64,000 bases of DNA from Bauldia sp965232525 (lineage in GTDB: Bacteria > Pseudomonadota > Alphaproteobacteria > Rhizobiales > Kaistiaceae). Positions 49,879 through 58,614 of this stretch are shown piece after piece. Location of the stretch: NCBI RefSeq assembly GCF_965232525.1, contig NZ_OZ246980.1:4292680-4356679 (forward strand). The letters are read 5' to 3'. The stretch's first letter is position 1, and every line of letters starts with the position of its first letter. The position numbers and the translations under genes are program-made. The notes under the pieces are model-generated. The model was not told the DNA's origin and did not search any database. It was given only the letters and a program-made list of their open reading frames with translations.

Positions 49879-52800
49879 TCACCCGCAGGTGAAATCATCC
49901 TCGCCCACTGGTCGGCATTGGTCGGGCCAGCCGCGTTCCTGCCAATACGTCACCAGGCCCATATCCCTGATAATCGACTTGAACTGCGGGTCGTCGCCGA
50001 TGACGTCGACCAGGTTCCAGGGGAGTAGCGAGAGGTGAATGCGGCGATTCGTATCCAGCGAGTAGTAGCGGAACGCTTCAATCAACAGGTCGAGGCCCCC
50101 GATCGCATTGAGTAGTCGGTAGCCGACGAGGACGTCGTCCCGGTTTTCCTCGAAGAAGGTCTCCGGATCCTGTGTCTCGGCCGCGTCGATGAGAGCGAGA
50201 ACATTGTCGCGCCACTCGGTCGGACAGGCCGCGCAGGTCGCGACGAAACTGCGAAGCTGATCGATCTCCCCTGTGCCGAACCGGTAGCCGATGACCCGAC
50301 GCATGGCCGACGCTCGGAAGGCTGAGCTGGTCTCGACGATGTACTCGAGGTTCTCCAGGCCGGTTTCGCTCGGTGCCGCCTGCCACTCGTAGAGCGCCTG
50401 GAGAAGATCGTAGAATTCGTTCTCCGGGTCGAGCGCACGCATCTCCTCCGCCATGGCGATGGCCTGATCGTGATAGCCGACGACCGCGAGCAGCTGGCTG
50501 TACTCCTTCATCACGCGATGATCGCTGGGATCGCTGGTCAGCGCCGACCGGTACTCGTCCTCGGCGGCACGCCATAGCCGGTTACGAAGATAGACGTTGC
50601 CAACCGCCTGCTCGACGATCGGCAGCGTCGGATCGAGGCTTTCCGCCTGCGTCGCGGCGTGCTGGGAATTGCGGTAGTAGACAGCGGGAATGACCTCGCG
50701 GCCATCGACGGTGTCGACATAAAGCGGCACGAACGAGTAGACGATGGAAAGCGCCGCCCAACCGGCGGCGAACTCCGGATCGATCGCAACACTTTCTTGC
50801 AAGAGCTGCATGGCGTTGACCAGGCTCTCGCCCCGCGCGTCGAGAAACGGGATCGCAGCGAGGTAGAGGCCGTAGGCTCGCGGATCGCTGGTTCGCATAT
50901 CCTCGAGGACAGTTGAATCGATCCCCAAAGGCTGCTCCAGGGCGACGCCGATCGCGTTAGCGATTTGCTGCTGAACGACGAAAATGTCGCCCATGCTGTA
51001 CTCGTAGACATTCGACCAAACCAGAAAGCCGTCATCGGCCTGCACAAGCTGGGCCTCGACACGCAACTGGTTCTCGAAACGACGGACGCTGCCTTCGAGG
51101 ATGTATTCGACGCCAAGCGTTTCTCCGATCGCCCGTAGGTCGTCCGGCTGATCACGATAGAGAAACGTCGAGGTACGCCCCGGCACGCGGAAACTCCCGG
51201 CCCGCGCCAGCGTATTCATGATCTCGATGCTCAGCCCGTCGCTGAACGTCTGGTCATCGCTGTCGTCACTGAGATTCTTGAAGGGCAGCACGGCAATCGA
51301 CGTTCTCCCGTCGGCGCTACCGGTCGGATCGGAGAGGGCGTAACGATCAGCGAGCTGCCAGGCCGTCAGCCCAACGACGGCCACGATACCGACCAGCGCG
51401 ACGTAGTCGATCATCCCGCTGCCGGTGTCGCGCTTGCCAGGTGGGGCTGGGCCGGTTCTCTCAAGACCATCCGGTGTCCGCTCGTATGCCCAGGCCATGA
51501 TCGCCGCGATCGGCAAGCCGATGGCGAGCAACACGGTCACCAATGTGTCGGTCCAATCCGGCAGCCTGAGTGTTGTCTCAAGCGCCAGGACAACCTGCAG
51601 GCAGAGCCAGGCGACGACGACATAAATACCGGCGACGCGGACGACGTGACGTCGGCGCAGTTCCCCGAAGAAGCCCGCGAGGCCCCCCGGTTCCGACCCG
51701 CCTTCGTTCGCGCCTGACGGCAAGGCATCGGTGGCCGGGGGCACTGGATTGGTAGAAGCCGCATTGGCCATCGGCTGGCTGGAAGCGGATTCGATGGCGC
51801 CGGATGTAACTGACATTGCCGACCCTGGCGCCGCAATCGGGGGCGTGGGAGCCGCAAGGGCAAACGGCGGCCCATCCTTTGGCCAGTCGAGCCGGTTGTG
51901 CTTGCAATAATCCTTGAGGTTTGAAGCGGCGTAGGTGAATGCCCGCTTCCGCGCCTCCAACGGCAGACGCTTGTGGGTGAAGTTCAACCCTGCGGCGACG
52001 CGCGCCAACAGGTATTGGTTGGTCAGGAACGACAGGCGGTTGCTCTCGCGGCGATCGATCCAACTGGTCACCCCTTTCCGCAGTGCGCGGATCAGCTCGA
52101 GCAGGCCGAGATCGTCGGCCCGCAATTGGTGATCGTCGTCGGGATAGCCGAAATGGCTGAGCGCATGGAGAAGCGAGTTCCACTCCTCCTGACTGGCGTC
52201 GCCGCGTTCGGCCAGCAGCGTCGCGATCTCGAAATACGCATGATCGTAGAACAGAAACTGGTCGCTCTCGTACATGGCGAGATCGATCAAGTAGTAGGTG
52301 GGGTCGGGCGACAACGGGCGACCGACCAGAACGTTGTTGCCGTGCAGATCGCAATGGCAATGGCCCTTGACGCCCCTGAGCTGGAGCCGTTCCGGCAAAT
52401 CCGGCGTCGCAACGGCAAAGGCAATGGGGTTGGGCAGCCAGTGCCCCTCGAAGACGACACTGCGGATGTCGAGTGAGAGCCCCGACTCATCCATGAAATC
52501 GCCGAGACGCCCTCCCCTTTCCGGCTCCAGGCGGTGGCCGAGCCAGGACCGCAACAGATCGGTCGGCATATAGATGCCGTCGCTCAGCCGATAGTTCTTG
52601 TTCCAGTCGTCGAGAATACCCCGGGAGAACTCCTTGACGACCGAGAGCTGCCGGTCATAGGCACAGGAGATCCACGGTTCGACATATTCAAGCCCGCGCG
52701 CCGCAACTGTTGACAATACCGCGACCTGATGGCCGTGCAGCAGGGACTGAATCAGTTTGGGCAGATGGGCTGCCGCAAATTCCGGCGCATCGGCAATCGC

Positions 52801-53064
52801 TTGGCGATGGAGTTCGGCCTCGGCGTTGAGCCAATCGTCCGGGTCGGGAACCTCGTCCAGCTTGAGAATCGCCTGCCCGGCAAACGCCTCGCACTCGATG
52901 TCAACCGTGAAGACCAGCGCGCCGGACCGACCGCCCCCTAGCTGGCGATTCAGATAGATCTGGCCAGTGACCCCCCACTGCTTATTCAGGACCGGCAAGA
53001 TGTCGCGGTAGGACTCCGGCCAGGGAAGTCCGCTGCTCGCGGTCGCGCCGTCAGTCACAGACAT
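49879..53064 (-). CDS. Fusion of kinase-fold domain, membrane anchor, TolB-like domain and repeats
   Basis: A 1061-residue multidomain protein. Residues about 20-390 look like an aminoglycoside-phosphotransferase-type kinase fold. They contain a glycine-rich loop (GGGRSGA, 43-49), Lys68 in AILKLD, the catalytic loop His237-Cys-Asp239-Leu-His241 with Asn244, and the metal-binding Asp261 in YLIDLA. All key residues are present, so it may be active. A low-complexity linker (about 400-465) leads to three membrane segments (475-495, 507-527, 553-572). A TolB-like domain follows (587-712), then helical repeats of TPR type (about 720-950) and a further C-terminal part. The kinase would be cytoplasmic. 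I know TolB-like/repeat modules joined to cyclases, kinases or DNA-binding domains, but not this combination; function unknown. Confidence 0.8.
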   Translation of the reverse strand: MSVTDGATASSGLPWPESYRDILPVLNKQWGVTGQIYLNRQLGGGRSGALVFTVDIECEAFAGQAILKLDEVPDPDDWLNAEAELHRQAIADAPEFAAAHLPKLIQSLLHGHQVAVLSTVAARGLEYVEPWISCAYDRQLSVVKEFSRGILDDWNKNYRLSDGIYMPTDLLRSWLGHRLEPERGGRLGDFMDESGLSLDIRSVVFEGHWLPNPIAFAVATPDLPERLQLRGVKGHCHCDLHGNNVLVGRPLSPDPTYYLIDLAMYESDQFLFYDHAYFEIATLLAERGDASQEEWNSLLHALSHFGYPDDDHQLRADDLGLLELIRALRKGVTSWIDRRESNRLSFLTNQYLLARVAAGLNFTHKRLPLEARKRAFTYAASNLKDYCKHNRLDWPKDGPPFALAAPTPPIAAPGSAMSVTSGAIESASSQPMANAASTNPVPPATDALPSGANEGGSEPGGLAGFFGELRRRHVVRVAGIYVVVAWLCLQVVLALETTLRLPDWTDTLVTVLLAIGLPIAAIMAWAYERTPDGLERTGPAPPGKRDTGSGMIDYVALVGIVAVVGLTAWQLADRYALSDPTGSADGRTSIAVLPFKNLSDDSDDQTFSDGLSIEIMNTLARAGSFRVPGRTSTFLYRDQPDDLRAIGETLGVEYILEGSVRRFENQLRVEAQLVQADDGFLVWSNVYEYSMGDIFVVQQQIANAIGVALEQPLGIDSTVLEDMRTSDPRAYGLYLAAIPFLDARGESLVNAMQLLQESVAIDPEFAAGWAALSIVYSFVPLYVDTVDGREVIPAVYYRNSQHAATQAESLDPTLPIVEQAVGNVYLRNRLWRAAEDEYRSALTSDPSDHRVMKEYSQLLAVVGYHDQAIAMAEEMRALDPENEFYDLLQALYEWQAAPSETGLENLEYIVETSSAFRASAMRRVIGYRFGTGEIDQLRSFVATCAACPTEWRDNVLALIDAAETQDPETFFEENRDDVLVGYRLLNAIGGLDLLIEAFRYYSLDTNRRIHLSLLPWNLVDVIGDDPQFKSIIRDMGLVTYWQERGWPDQCRPVGEDDFTCG

Positions 53065-53243
53065 CCGGTTCTCAAAAATACGTTTCCCGAGCGTTGTCGT
53101 TCCGGCGTGCCTGGGCCGAACATCAAACCGACTCTCAACGCGCTAACCCCCTCGCGGTCAAGCGTGTATTTGTGCTGGATAGTTTATGTCGATCCGGTAA
53201 CAAAATCGATATGGCGATCTGCGGGACCGCCGAATTCCGATGA

Positions 53244-54317
53244 CTAGCGCCATTCCAGCAATGCAACCGGCGTGCCGATCTCGATCTCATGGCCGCTCGG
53301 GGTCAATGCTCCGGTCGCCGCATCGCGTGAAAAGCTGACGACACAGTTGCTGTTCTGGTTGGCGGTCAGCACCCATCGGCCATCGGCGGTAACAATCATG
53401 TCACGTGGCTCGAGGCCGCCACTCTCGGTCTCGCCGGTCTTGGTCAGCCGTCCACTGGCGCGGTCGAACGCGAGCACCGCGACGTGGGACTGGCGTCGCC
53501 CGGTAATATAGACATGCCGCTCGTCCGGCGAGAGCCGGATTGCCGCGACCGATCCGTCGGTGCCGGCCGGTACGGGAAACGCCTCGACGGCCTCCTGATG
53601 TTGCCAACCGCCACTGTCATTGTCAGCGGTCAAGATTGAAATAGTCTCGCCGAGCTCGTTGGCAACCAACGCGACACCGCCGTCGGTGGTGATCGCCATG
53701 TGGCGTGGACCGGCACCTGCCGGTACCGCGCATTCCACGATCTGCGCTTGGGACGATGTATCGGAGGCCGGCGTAGCGTAGGTTGCGACCCGATCGGTGC
53801 CGAGATCGACCCCATGAAGCCGCGTTCCGTCGGCATCGAACGCGACGTAATGGGCGTGCGGTCCCTCCTGCCGCTTCGGGTTGGGCCCGGTTCCGGAACG
53901 CTTGAAGTGCGTCGCGAGCGCTCCAATGGTGCCGTCGGCGTTCAACGGGAACAGCGCGAAGTCGCCGGTCCCGTATTGGGCTGTCGCCAGCCACCGTCCA
54001 TGCGGGTCGCAAGCGAGGTGGCACGGGAATTCGCCGTCGATCCTCTGCCGGTTCAACGGTTCGAGATCCCCGGTTTCGCCGATCGCATAGGCTTCCACCG
54101 CCGAGCCCGCTTCGGCGGACACCTCGTTGACCGCGAAAAGAATACGACCATTCGGATGCAACGAGAGATAGGACGGATTCGTGCTCTTGGCCGCCAATGA
54201 CGCGGCGCTCATCTCACCGGTATCGGGATCGAACGCAAACCGATGGATGCCTTCCCCCGCAGGCTCGAAACCACCAACCGACCGGGAATAGGTGCCGACG
54301 AAAAACGTAAGTGCCAT
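53244..54317 (-). CDS. Lactonase-family seven-bladed beta-propeller (Pgl-like)
   Basis: 357 residues of the YbhE/6-phosphogluconolactonase propeller family, without a signal peptide, so cytoplasmic. Typical stretches are FFVGTYSR at the start, NPSYLSLHPNGRILFAVNE, GPHAHYVAFDADG and GAGPRHMAITTDGG, with His and Arg residues of the active site in PHAHYV and PRHM. Family members hydrolyse sugar-derived lactones. Lying next to a glucarate-dehydratase-like gene on the same strand suggests a hexose-to-aldonate or aldarate pathway (inference). Confidence 0.88.
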   Translation of the reverse strand: MALTFFVGTYSRSVGGFEPAGEGIHRFAFDPDTGEMSAASLAAKSTNPSYLSLHPNGRILFAVNEVSAEAGSAVEAYAIGETGDLEPLNRQRIDGEFPCHLACDPHGRWLATAQYGTGDFALFPLNADGTIGALATHFKRSGTGPNPKRQEGPHAHYVAFDADGTRLHGVDLGTDRVATYATPASDTSSQAQIVECAVPAGAGPRHMAITTDGGVALVANELGETISILTADNDSGGWQHQEAVEAFPVPAGTDGSVAAIRLSPDERHVYITGRRQSHVAVLAFDRASGRLTKTGETESGGLEPRDMIVTADGRWVLTANQNSNCVVSFSRDAATGALTPSGHEIEIGTPVALLEWR

Positions 54318-54433
54318 TGCAATCCTCTCGCCTTCCCACGCGCCGCCCCTTATCCCCGGAGCGGCGGCGAATGGCTACCCCTCGTCGTGCGCGAATCCGC
54401 CTTGGGACGTCGCGCACAACGATTTCCGCGATC

Positions 54434-55684
54434 TCACATCACGCCTGCTTCGGGCGGCGCGGATTTGACCGTCGGATCGGCATAGCGCTGTTCCGGAAAC
54501 ACCGAGAACCAGTCAGGGCGGCCGGGGTCGCGATCGTAGGCGTAGCCGCCAGTGCGTTGATAATGTTCAGCATATTGAGCGAGCTTGTCGCGATCGACTT
54601 CAACACCGAGGCCGGGTCCAGCCGGCAACGCGATGGCGCCGTTGTGATAGGTGAGCTTCCCACCAACGATGATGTCATCGGTGAGGTGATGGTAGTGAGC
54701 ATCGGCGGCGAAACTGAGGTTCGCCAGGCTGGCGCCGAGATGCAGCATCGACGCGAGCTGGATGCCGAGTTCGCCGGAGGAGTGAACCGCCGCGCCGAAC
54801 TGGAACGTCTCCAGCACCTGCCCGGCCTTGTACGCCTGCCTCAGTCCGCCCCAGAAGGTGGTATCGAGCAGGATGATGTCGACCAGATCGTGTTGAATGC
54901 ACTGCGCCAGCTGCTCGAAGTTGACCACGACGGCGTTGGTCGCCGTGGGGATGCGGACGAAGTGCCGGAGCCGCCGCATGCCTTCAAGCCCCCAGGTCGG
55001 GTCTTCGAAGTAATCGTTGTTGAGATCCTCGATGGCGTGACCGACCCGGACCGCCTCTTCGACTGACCACACCGAATTCGGGTCGAGCCGAAGCTTGTCC
55101 TCCGGGAACGCGGCACCCAGCGCCCGGAAGACTTCGATGTCATGCTCCGGTGCGAAGTGGCCGCCCTTCAGCTTGTGGGTGGTGAAGCCGTACTGAGCTT
55201 TGAGGTCGCGGACTTGGGCGACGATCTCATCGGCATAGGTCTCGCCGCCCGCGCCGGTCACGGGATTCTCATAGCGGTAGAAGATGTAACTGGCGAACGG
55301 GATCGTCTCCCGCACCGCGCCACCGAGCAAGTCACAGGCGCGGACGCCGAGTGTCTTGCCGGCTAGGTCCATGCACGCCATCTCGATCGCCGCGTGGAGC
55401 TGCATGCGGTTGTTGTAGAGCGACCCGACCGGGTTCATGATCTTCCAGCGCAATTGCTCGAGCTGCAGCGGATCGTGACCGATCAGGTAGGGCGCCAGGC
55501 CGGTGATCGCGGCTTCCGCGGACGCGCCACCACCGCCCAACTCACCGAAACCGCTGAGCCCGTTGTCGCCGACGATCTCAACGATGGTGCGCACGAACCG
55601 CCCCCAGTGGGCGCCGTTGGAGTGACGTAGTGGCGCTTCGAGCGGAACCGCGACGGTCGTCGCCTTGACCTCGACGATTTTCAT
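54434..55684 (-). CDS. Glucarate-dehydratase-like enolase-superfamily enzyme
   Basis: 416 residues. The base motif is Lys171-x-Lys173 (HKLKGG), metal ligands are Asp201 (LRLDPNS), Glu227 (YFEDPT) and Asn250 (TATNAVVV), and the opposite base is His301 paired with Asp274. An asparagine as third metal ligand is the hallmark of the glucarate dehydratase subgroup, which dehydrates glucarate or idarate to 5-keto-4-deoxyglucarate. Length is slightly below that of E. coli GudD. ATG 55684 gives the standard MKIVEVKATTV start. It lies 116 bases upstream of the lactonase gene in transcription. Substrate assignment is by subgroup only. Confidence 0.87.
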   Translation of the reverse strand: MKIVEVKATTVAVPLEAPLRHSNGAHWGRFVRTIVEIVGDNGLSGFGELGGGGASAEAAITGLAPYLIGHDPLQLEQLRWKIMNPVGSLYNNRMQLHAAIEMACMDLAGKTLGVRACDLLGGAVRETIPFASYIFYRYENPVTGAGGETYADEIVAQVRDLKAQYGFTTHKLKGGHFAPEHDIEVFRALGAAFPEDKLRLDPNSVWSVEEAVRVGHAIEDLNNDYFEDPTWGLEGMRRLRHFVRIPTATNAVVVNFEQLAQCIQHDLVDIILLDTTFWGGLRQAYKAGQVLETFQFGAAVHSSGELGIQLASMLHLGASLANLSFAADAHYHHLTDDIIVGGKLTYHNGAIALPAGPGLGVEVDRDKLAQYAEHYQRTGGYAYDRDPGRPDWFSVFPEQRYADPTVKSAPPEAGVM

Positions 55685-55877
55685 GCCCCAGTCCATCGGT
55701 ACGGATCGGCCGGGCCCTCGCGCTGCACCAACTCCAAACACGGATCGCAGCAGCGACCACGTCCCCGACCTACACGATAGACCACTTCACTCCTCCCCAT
55801 TAGCTCGCCTACTAGCTGGTTGCTTATACAAGATCTGTCCAATCAGGGAGCGCCGAGCACGATCCTACGACCCCTAG

Positions 55878-56102
55878 AGGGCGATCTATGGATTGTCGCG
55901 GCGGGCCGCATTCGGCCGCGGCAACCAAGGCGCCATCATCGCGGCGAGGCTCAATCTGGCCGCTGATCTCGGCTGCCGGCACGTCTTCACGGAAACCGGG
56001 GGAACGGTCGAAGGTGACCGGCAGCACTCCTATCGCCATATCCTCAAGGCCGGCTTTGTCGAGTCGGTCCTGCGACTGAACTACGCGCCAAACGCCGGCT
56101 GA
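55878..56102 (+). pseudogene. Remnant of a GNAT acetyltransferase
   Basis: A 74-codon open stretch encodes the C-terminal part of a GNAT protein: the acetyl-CoA loop GRGNQGAIIAARLNLA, then HVFTETGG and YRHILKAGFVESVLRLNYAP. The frame is blocked by a TAG at 55875, no start or ribosome binding site precedes it, and the N-terminal half of the domain is absent. It occupies most of an otherwise empty 528-base gap (55685-56212), in which I see nothing else. Confidence 0.6.
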
Positions 56103-56212
56103 CCGCCATCGTTGCCACCTGGTTTCGATGCCGGCCGTCCCGTTCGATTTGCATCGGCACTGCGTCTTGGGACAAAAACCCGGAACGATCATACCGAGTC
56201 GAACAGAGCATC

Positions 56213-56965
56213 GTGTCCATGTCGCACGCCGGTTTCGTTGAGCGATTGCAAGCGCGCATCCAGGATGACGACAGTGACGATCCGCTTTACCGGCGGATCG
56301 CCGACGAGATTTCCGAGGCCATCGACGACGGCCTGATCAAGCATGGCCAGCATCTGCCCAGCGAGCGGACGCTGTCGAAAGACCTCAGCGTTTCGCGCGT
56401 AACGCTGCGCAAGGCGCTGGAGAGCTTGTTTGAGGACGGCGTTCTTCTGCGTAAGCAGGGAGCGAAAACGATCGTCGCACCGCGTCTGGAAAAGGCGGTG
56501 TCGGCCCTCACCGGTTTCTCGGAGGACATGCGCGCCCGGGGGCGCGAGCCCGGGGCCCGTTGGTTGTTCAGAGCCGTCACGGCGCCGACGCCGAAGGAAG
56601 CGTTGATGCTGGGCATTCCCTCCAACACGACGGTCAGCCGCCTCGAACGGGTCCGGCTTGCCGACGACGAACCGGTCGCCATCGAACGCGCGACCATCCC
56701 TTCCGTGGTTCTTCCCGATCCTTACCTCGTCGACACATCCCTCTACGCGGCGCTGGAGGTGTTGGGCGCGCGACCGATGCGTGGCATGCAGCGGATGCGG
56801 GCCGTGGCCGCCAATAACCGGGACGCCCAGATCCTGAAGTGCGAGCCCGGCGCGCCGATCTTCTGTGTCGAACGTCGATGCTTTGCCGCCGACGATCGCT
56901 GCGTCGAATTCACCGAGACCCGCTACCTTGGCACCGCCTACGACTTCGTCACCGACTTGAACTGA
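56213..56965 (+). CDS. GntR-family regulator, HutC/UTRA subgroup
   Basis: Regulator of 250 residues. The winged helix is at about 24-85 (GQHLPSERTLSKDLSVSRVT, then LFEDGVLLRKQG) and the UTRA ligand domain from about 95 to 245 (FSEDMRARGREPG, VSRLERVRLADDEPVAIERA, FCVERRCFAADDR). UTRA regulators of amino-sugar loci bind phosphorylated sugars. The GTG at 56213 or the ATG at 56219 may be the start. It lies directly before the nanE/nanK importer operon in the same direction, with a palindromic site between, so it is the likely repressor. Confidence 0.92.
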   Translation: MSMSHAGFVERLQARIQDDDSDDPLYRRIADEISEAIDDGLIKHGQHLPSERTLSKDLSVSRVTLRKALESLFEDGVLLRKQGAKTIVAPRLEKAVSALTGFSEDMRARGREPGARWLFRAVTAPTPKEALMLGIPSNTTVSRLERVRLADDEPVAIERATIPSVVLPDPYLVDTSLYAALEVLGARPMRGMQRMRAVAANNRDAQILKCEPGAPIFCVERRCFAADDRCVEFTETRYLGTAYDFVTDLN

Positions 56966-56970
56966 ATAAG

Positions 56971-57007
56971 ACCAGTTAAATACCACTTGCATTACTGGTA
57001 TGAAGTG
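56971..57007. promoter_or_regulatory. Nested inverted repeats before nanE
   Basis: ATACCA (56980-56985) pairs with TGGTAT (56996-57001), ACCAGT (56971-56976) with ACTGGT (56994-56999), and CACTT (56984-56988) with AAGTG (57003-57007). The 70-base gap between the UTRA regulator gene and nanE is AT-richer than its flanks. Probably an operator and promoter for the nan operon. Confidence 0.5.
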
Positions 57008-57035
57008 ATAGCGTCTGCGGCGAGGGAGAACGCAG

Positions 57036-57719
57036 GTGCTGGAACGGCTGAAGAACGGGATTATCGTGTCCTGCCAGCCGGTGGTCGGCGGGCCGATGGA
57101 CAAGCCCGAGATCATCGCCGCCTACGCCCAGGCAGCGCTCGACGGCGGTACCACCGCCCTGCGGATCGAGGGCCTGGCCAATCTCGCCGCCGTACGGGCG
57201 GTAACCAAGGCCCCCATCATCGGCCTGGTCAAACGCGATCTCGCCCAATCTGATGTCCGTATCACACCGCTTGTCGAAGACGTTGTCGCCCTGGCGGAAC
57301 GAGGCGCCGACATCATCGCCGTGGACGTCACGTCACGGCCGAGGCCGGTCGCTATCGCCGAGCTGTTCGCAGAGATCAAACGTCAAGACCGACTGATCAT
57401 GGCTGACTGCGCGACAATCGACGACGCGCGCGCAGCGTCCGGCTCTGGCGCCGACATCCTCGGAACAACCCTGTCCGGCTACCTCGGTGGGCCGGTTCCA
57501 TCGGAACCCGACTTCGATCTGCTGGCCGCGCTCCCGGCACTCAACCGCTTCGTTGTCGCCGAGGGGCGCTATCAGCGTCCCCACCAGGTCGCTCGTGCTG
57601 TGTCGCTCGGTGCTGACGCGGTTGTCGTCGGCTCGGCGGTGACCCGTCCGGAACACATCACATCGTGGTTCGTCGATGCCATGGCGCGGCCGAATGCGAC
57701 AGAGGCCGGTTATGGCTAA
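57036..57719 (+). CDS. nanE: N-acetylmannosamine-6-phosphate 2-epimerase
   Basis: TIM-barrel enzyme of 227 residues that converts ManNAc-6-phosphate to GlcNAc-6-phosphate. Family motifs are VSCQPVVGGPMDKPEI at the start, ALRIEGLANLAAVR, the active Lys66 in IIGLVKRD, MADCATIDDA, GTTLSGYLGG and the catalytic Glu176 in FVVAEGRYQRP. GGGAG precedes the GTG start at 57036. It overlaps nanK by eight bases. Acts in the cytoplasm after NanK. Confidence 0.95.
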   Translation: MLERLKNGIIVSCQPVVGGPMDKPEIIAAYAQAALDGGTTALRIEGLANLAAVRAVTKAPIIGLVKRDLAQSDVRITPLVEDVVALAERGADIIAVDVTSRPRPVAIAELFAEIKRQDRLIMADCATIDDARAASGSGADILGTTLSGYLGGPVPSEPDFDLLAALPALNRFVVAEGRYQRPHQVARAVSLGADAVVVGSAVTRPEHITSWFVDAMARPNATEAGYG

Positions 57720-58614
57720 ATCGACCGCCACCCTCGGGATCGATATCGGCGGCAGCAAATCGCTGGTCGCATTGGTCGACGGTGGCACGGTTCGCGATAG
57801 CCGCGAGATGCCAACCGTGCCGGTCACCGACCCGGCGGTCTGGATCGACGCAGCGCGCCAGGCGGCAGCGCCTTGGGATGGGACCTACGACAACGTTGCC
57901 GCGGCCGTCTCGGGCCTGGTCACCGATGGCACCTGGCGCGCCCTGAATCTGAAGACGCTGCAGTTCTCCGGGGCGTATCCGCTGCTGGACCGAATTGGCG
58001 AAGCGTTCCAGCGGCCAGTGTTCGCCGTCAACGATGCTCAGGCGGCGGCCTGGGGCGAATACCGCTTCGGCGCCGGCGTCGGTCGCGATCTCGTGTTCCT
58101 GACCATATCCACCGGGCTCGGCGGCGGCATCGTGCTCGACGGAGCATTGCGCCGGGGCGCGCGCCAGCTCGCCGGCCATTTCGGCCTCGTGCCGCCGGAC
58201 CTCACCCGCTCCGGTCCGGGCGACCGGATCGAAGACCAAGCAACCGGTCGGTGGATGGTCACCGAGGCGAACCGCCAGGGCCGGAGCGTCGCCGAAGCCC
58301 GCGCTGTCTTCGCCGCCGCGCGCGATGGCGCGGCCTGGGCCGATGCGATCATCGAGGAAAGCGCGCGCCGGGTGAGCCGGCTCTGCGCCGCGATCCAGTT
58401 AACCTTCGACACCGACCTCATCGTGGTCGGCGGCGGGATCGGTCTGGCGCCTGGCTACCTCGATCGCGTCACCAAACAACTCGAGGCCATTCCCCCCGAC
58501 CTCCGTCCTGAACTGCGGCCGGCCCAACTCGGCGCCCACGCCGGCGTTGTCGGAGCCGCCGACCTCGCCCACGCCATTCCCACCGACATCCCACACCAAC
58601 AGGAGGAATCATGA
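57712..58614 (+). CDS. nanK: ROK-family N-acetylmannosamine kinase
   Basis: Sugar kinase of 300 residues. The phosphate-binding loop is GIDIGGSKSLVAL near the N-terminus, the catalytic base is Asp108 in FAVNDAQAAAWGE, and substrate residues are expected at His156 (AGHFG) and Glu174 (DRIEDQATG). The zinc-binding cysteine cluster CxCGxxGCxE of most ROK proteins is missing, replaced by the stretch SGPGDRIEDQ. ManNAc specificity is inferred from coupling to nanE. The start at 57712 overlaps nanE; its stop overlaps the next gene (ATGA). Confidence 0.88.
   Translation: MAKSTATLGIDIGGSKSLVALVDGGTVRDSREMPTVPVTDPAVWIDAARQAAAPWDGTYDNVAAAVSGLVTDGTWRALNLKTLQFSGAYPLLDRIGEAFQRPVFAVNDAQAAAWGEYRFGAGVGRDLVFLTISTGLGGGIVLDGALRRGARQLAGHFGLVPPDLTRSGPGDRIEDQATGRWMVTEANRQGRSVAEARAVFAAARDGAAWADAIIEESARRVSRLCAAIQLTFDTDLIVVGGGIGLAPGYLDRVTKQLEAIPPDLRPELRPAQLGAHAGVVGAADLAHAIPTDIPHQQEES

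Noticed and set aside
53065..53243. A possible small gene or RNA between the kinase fusion and the lactonase gene
   Set aside because: No open frame, repeat or hairpin stands out in these 179 bases.
55824..56192. Minus-strand 122-codon open frame in the gap before the UTRA regulator gene
   Set aside because: It is antisense to the GNAT remnant, which has recognisable family motifs, and itself shows none.
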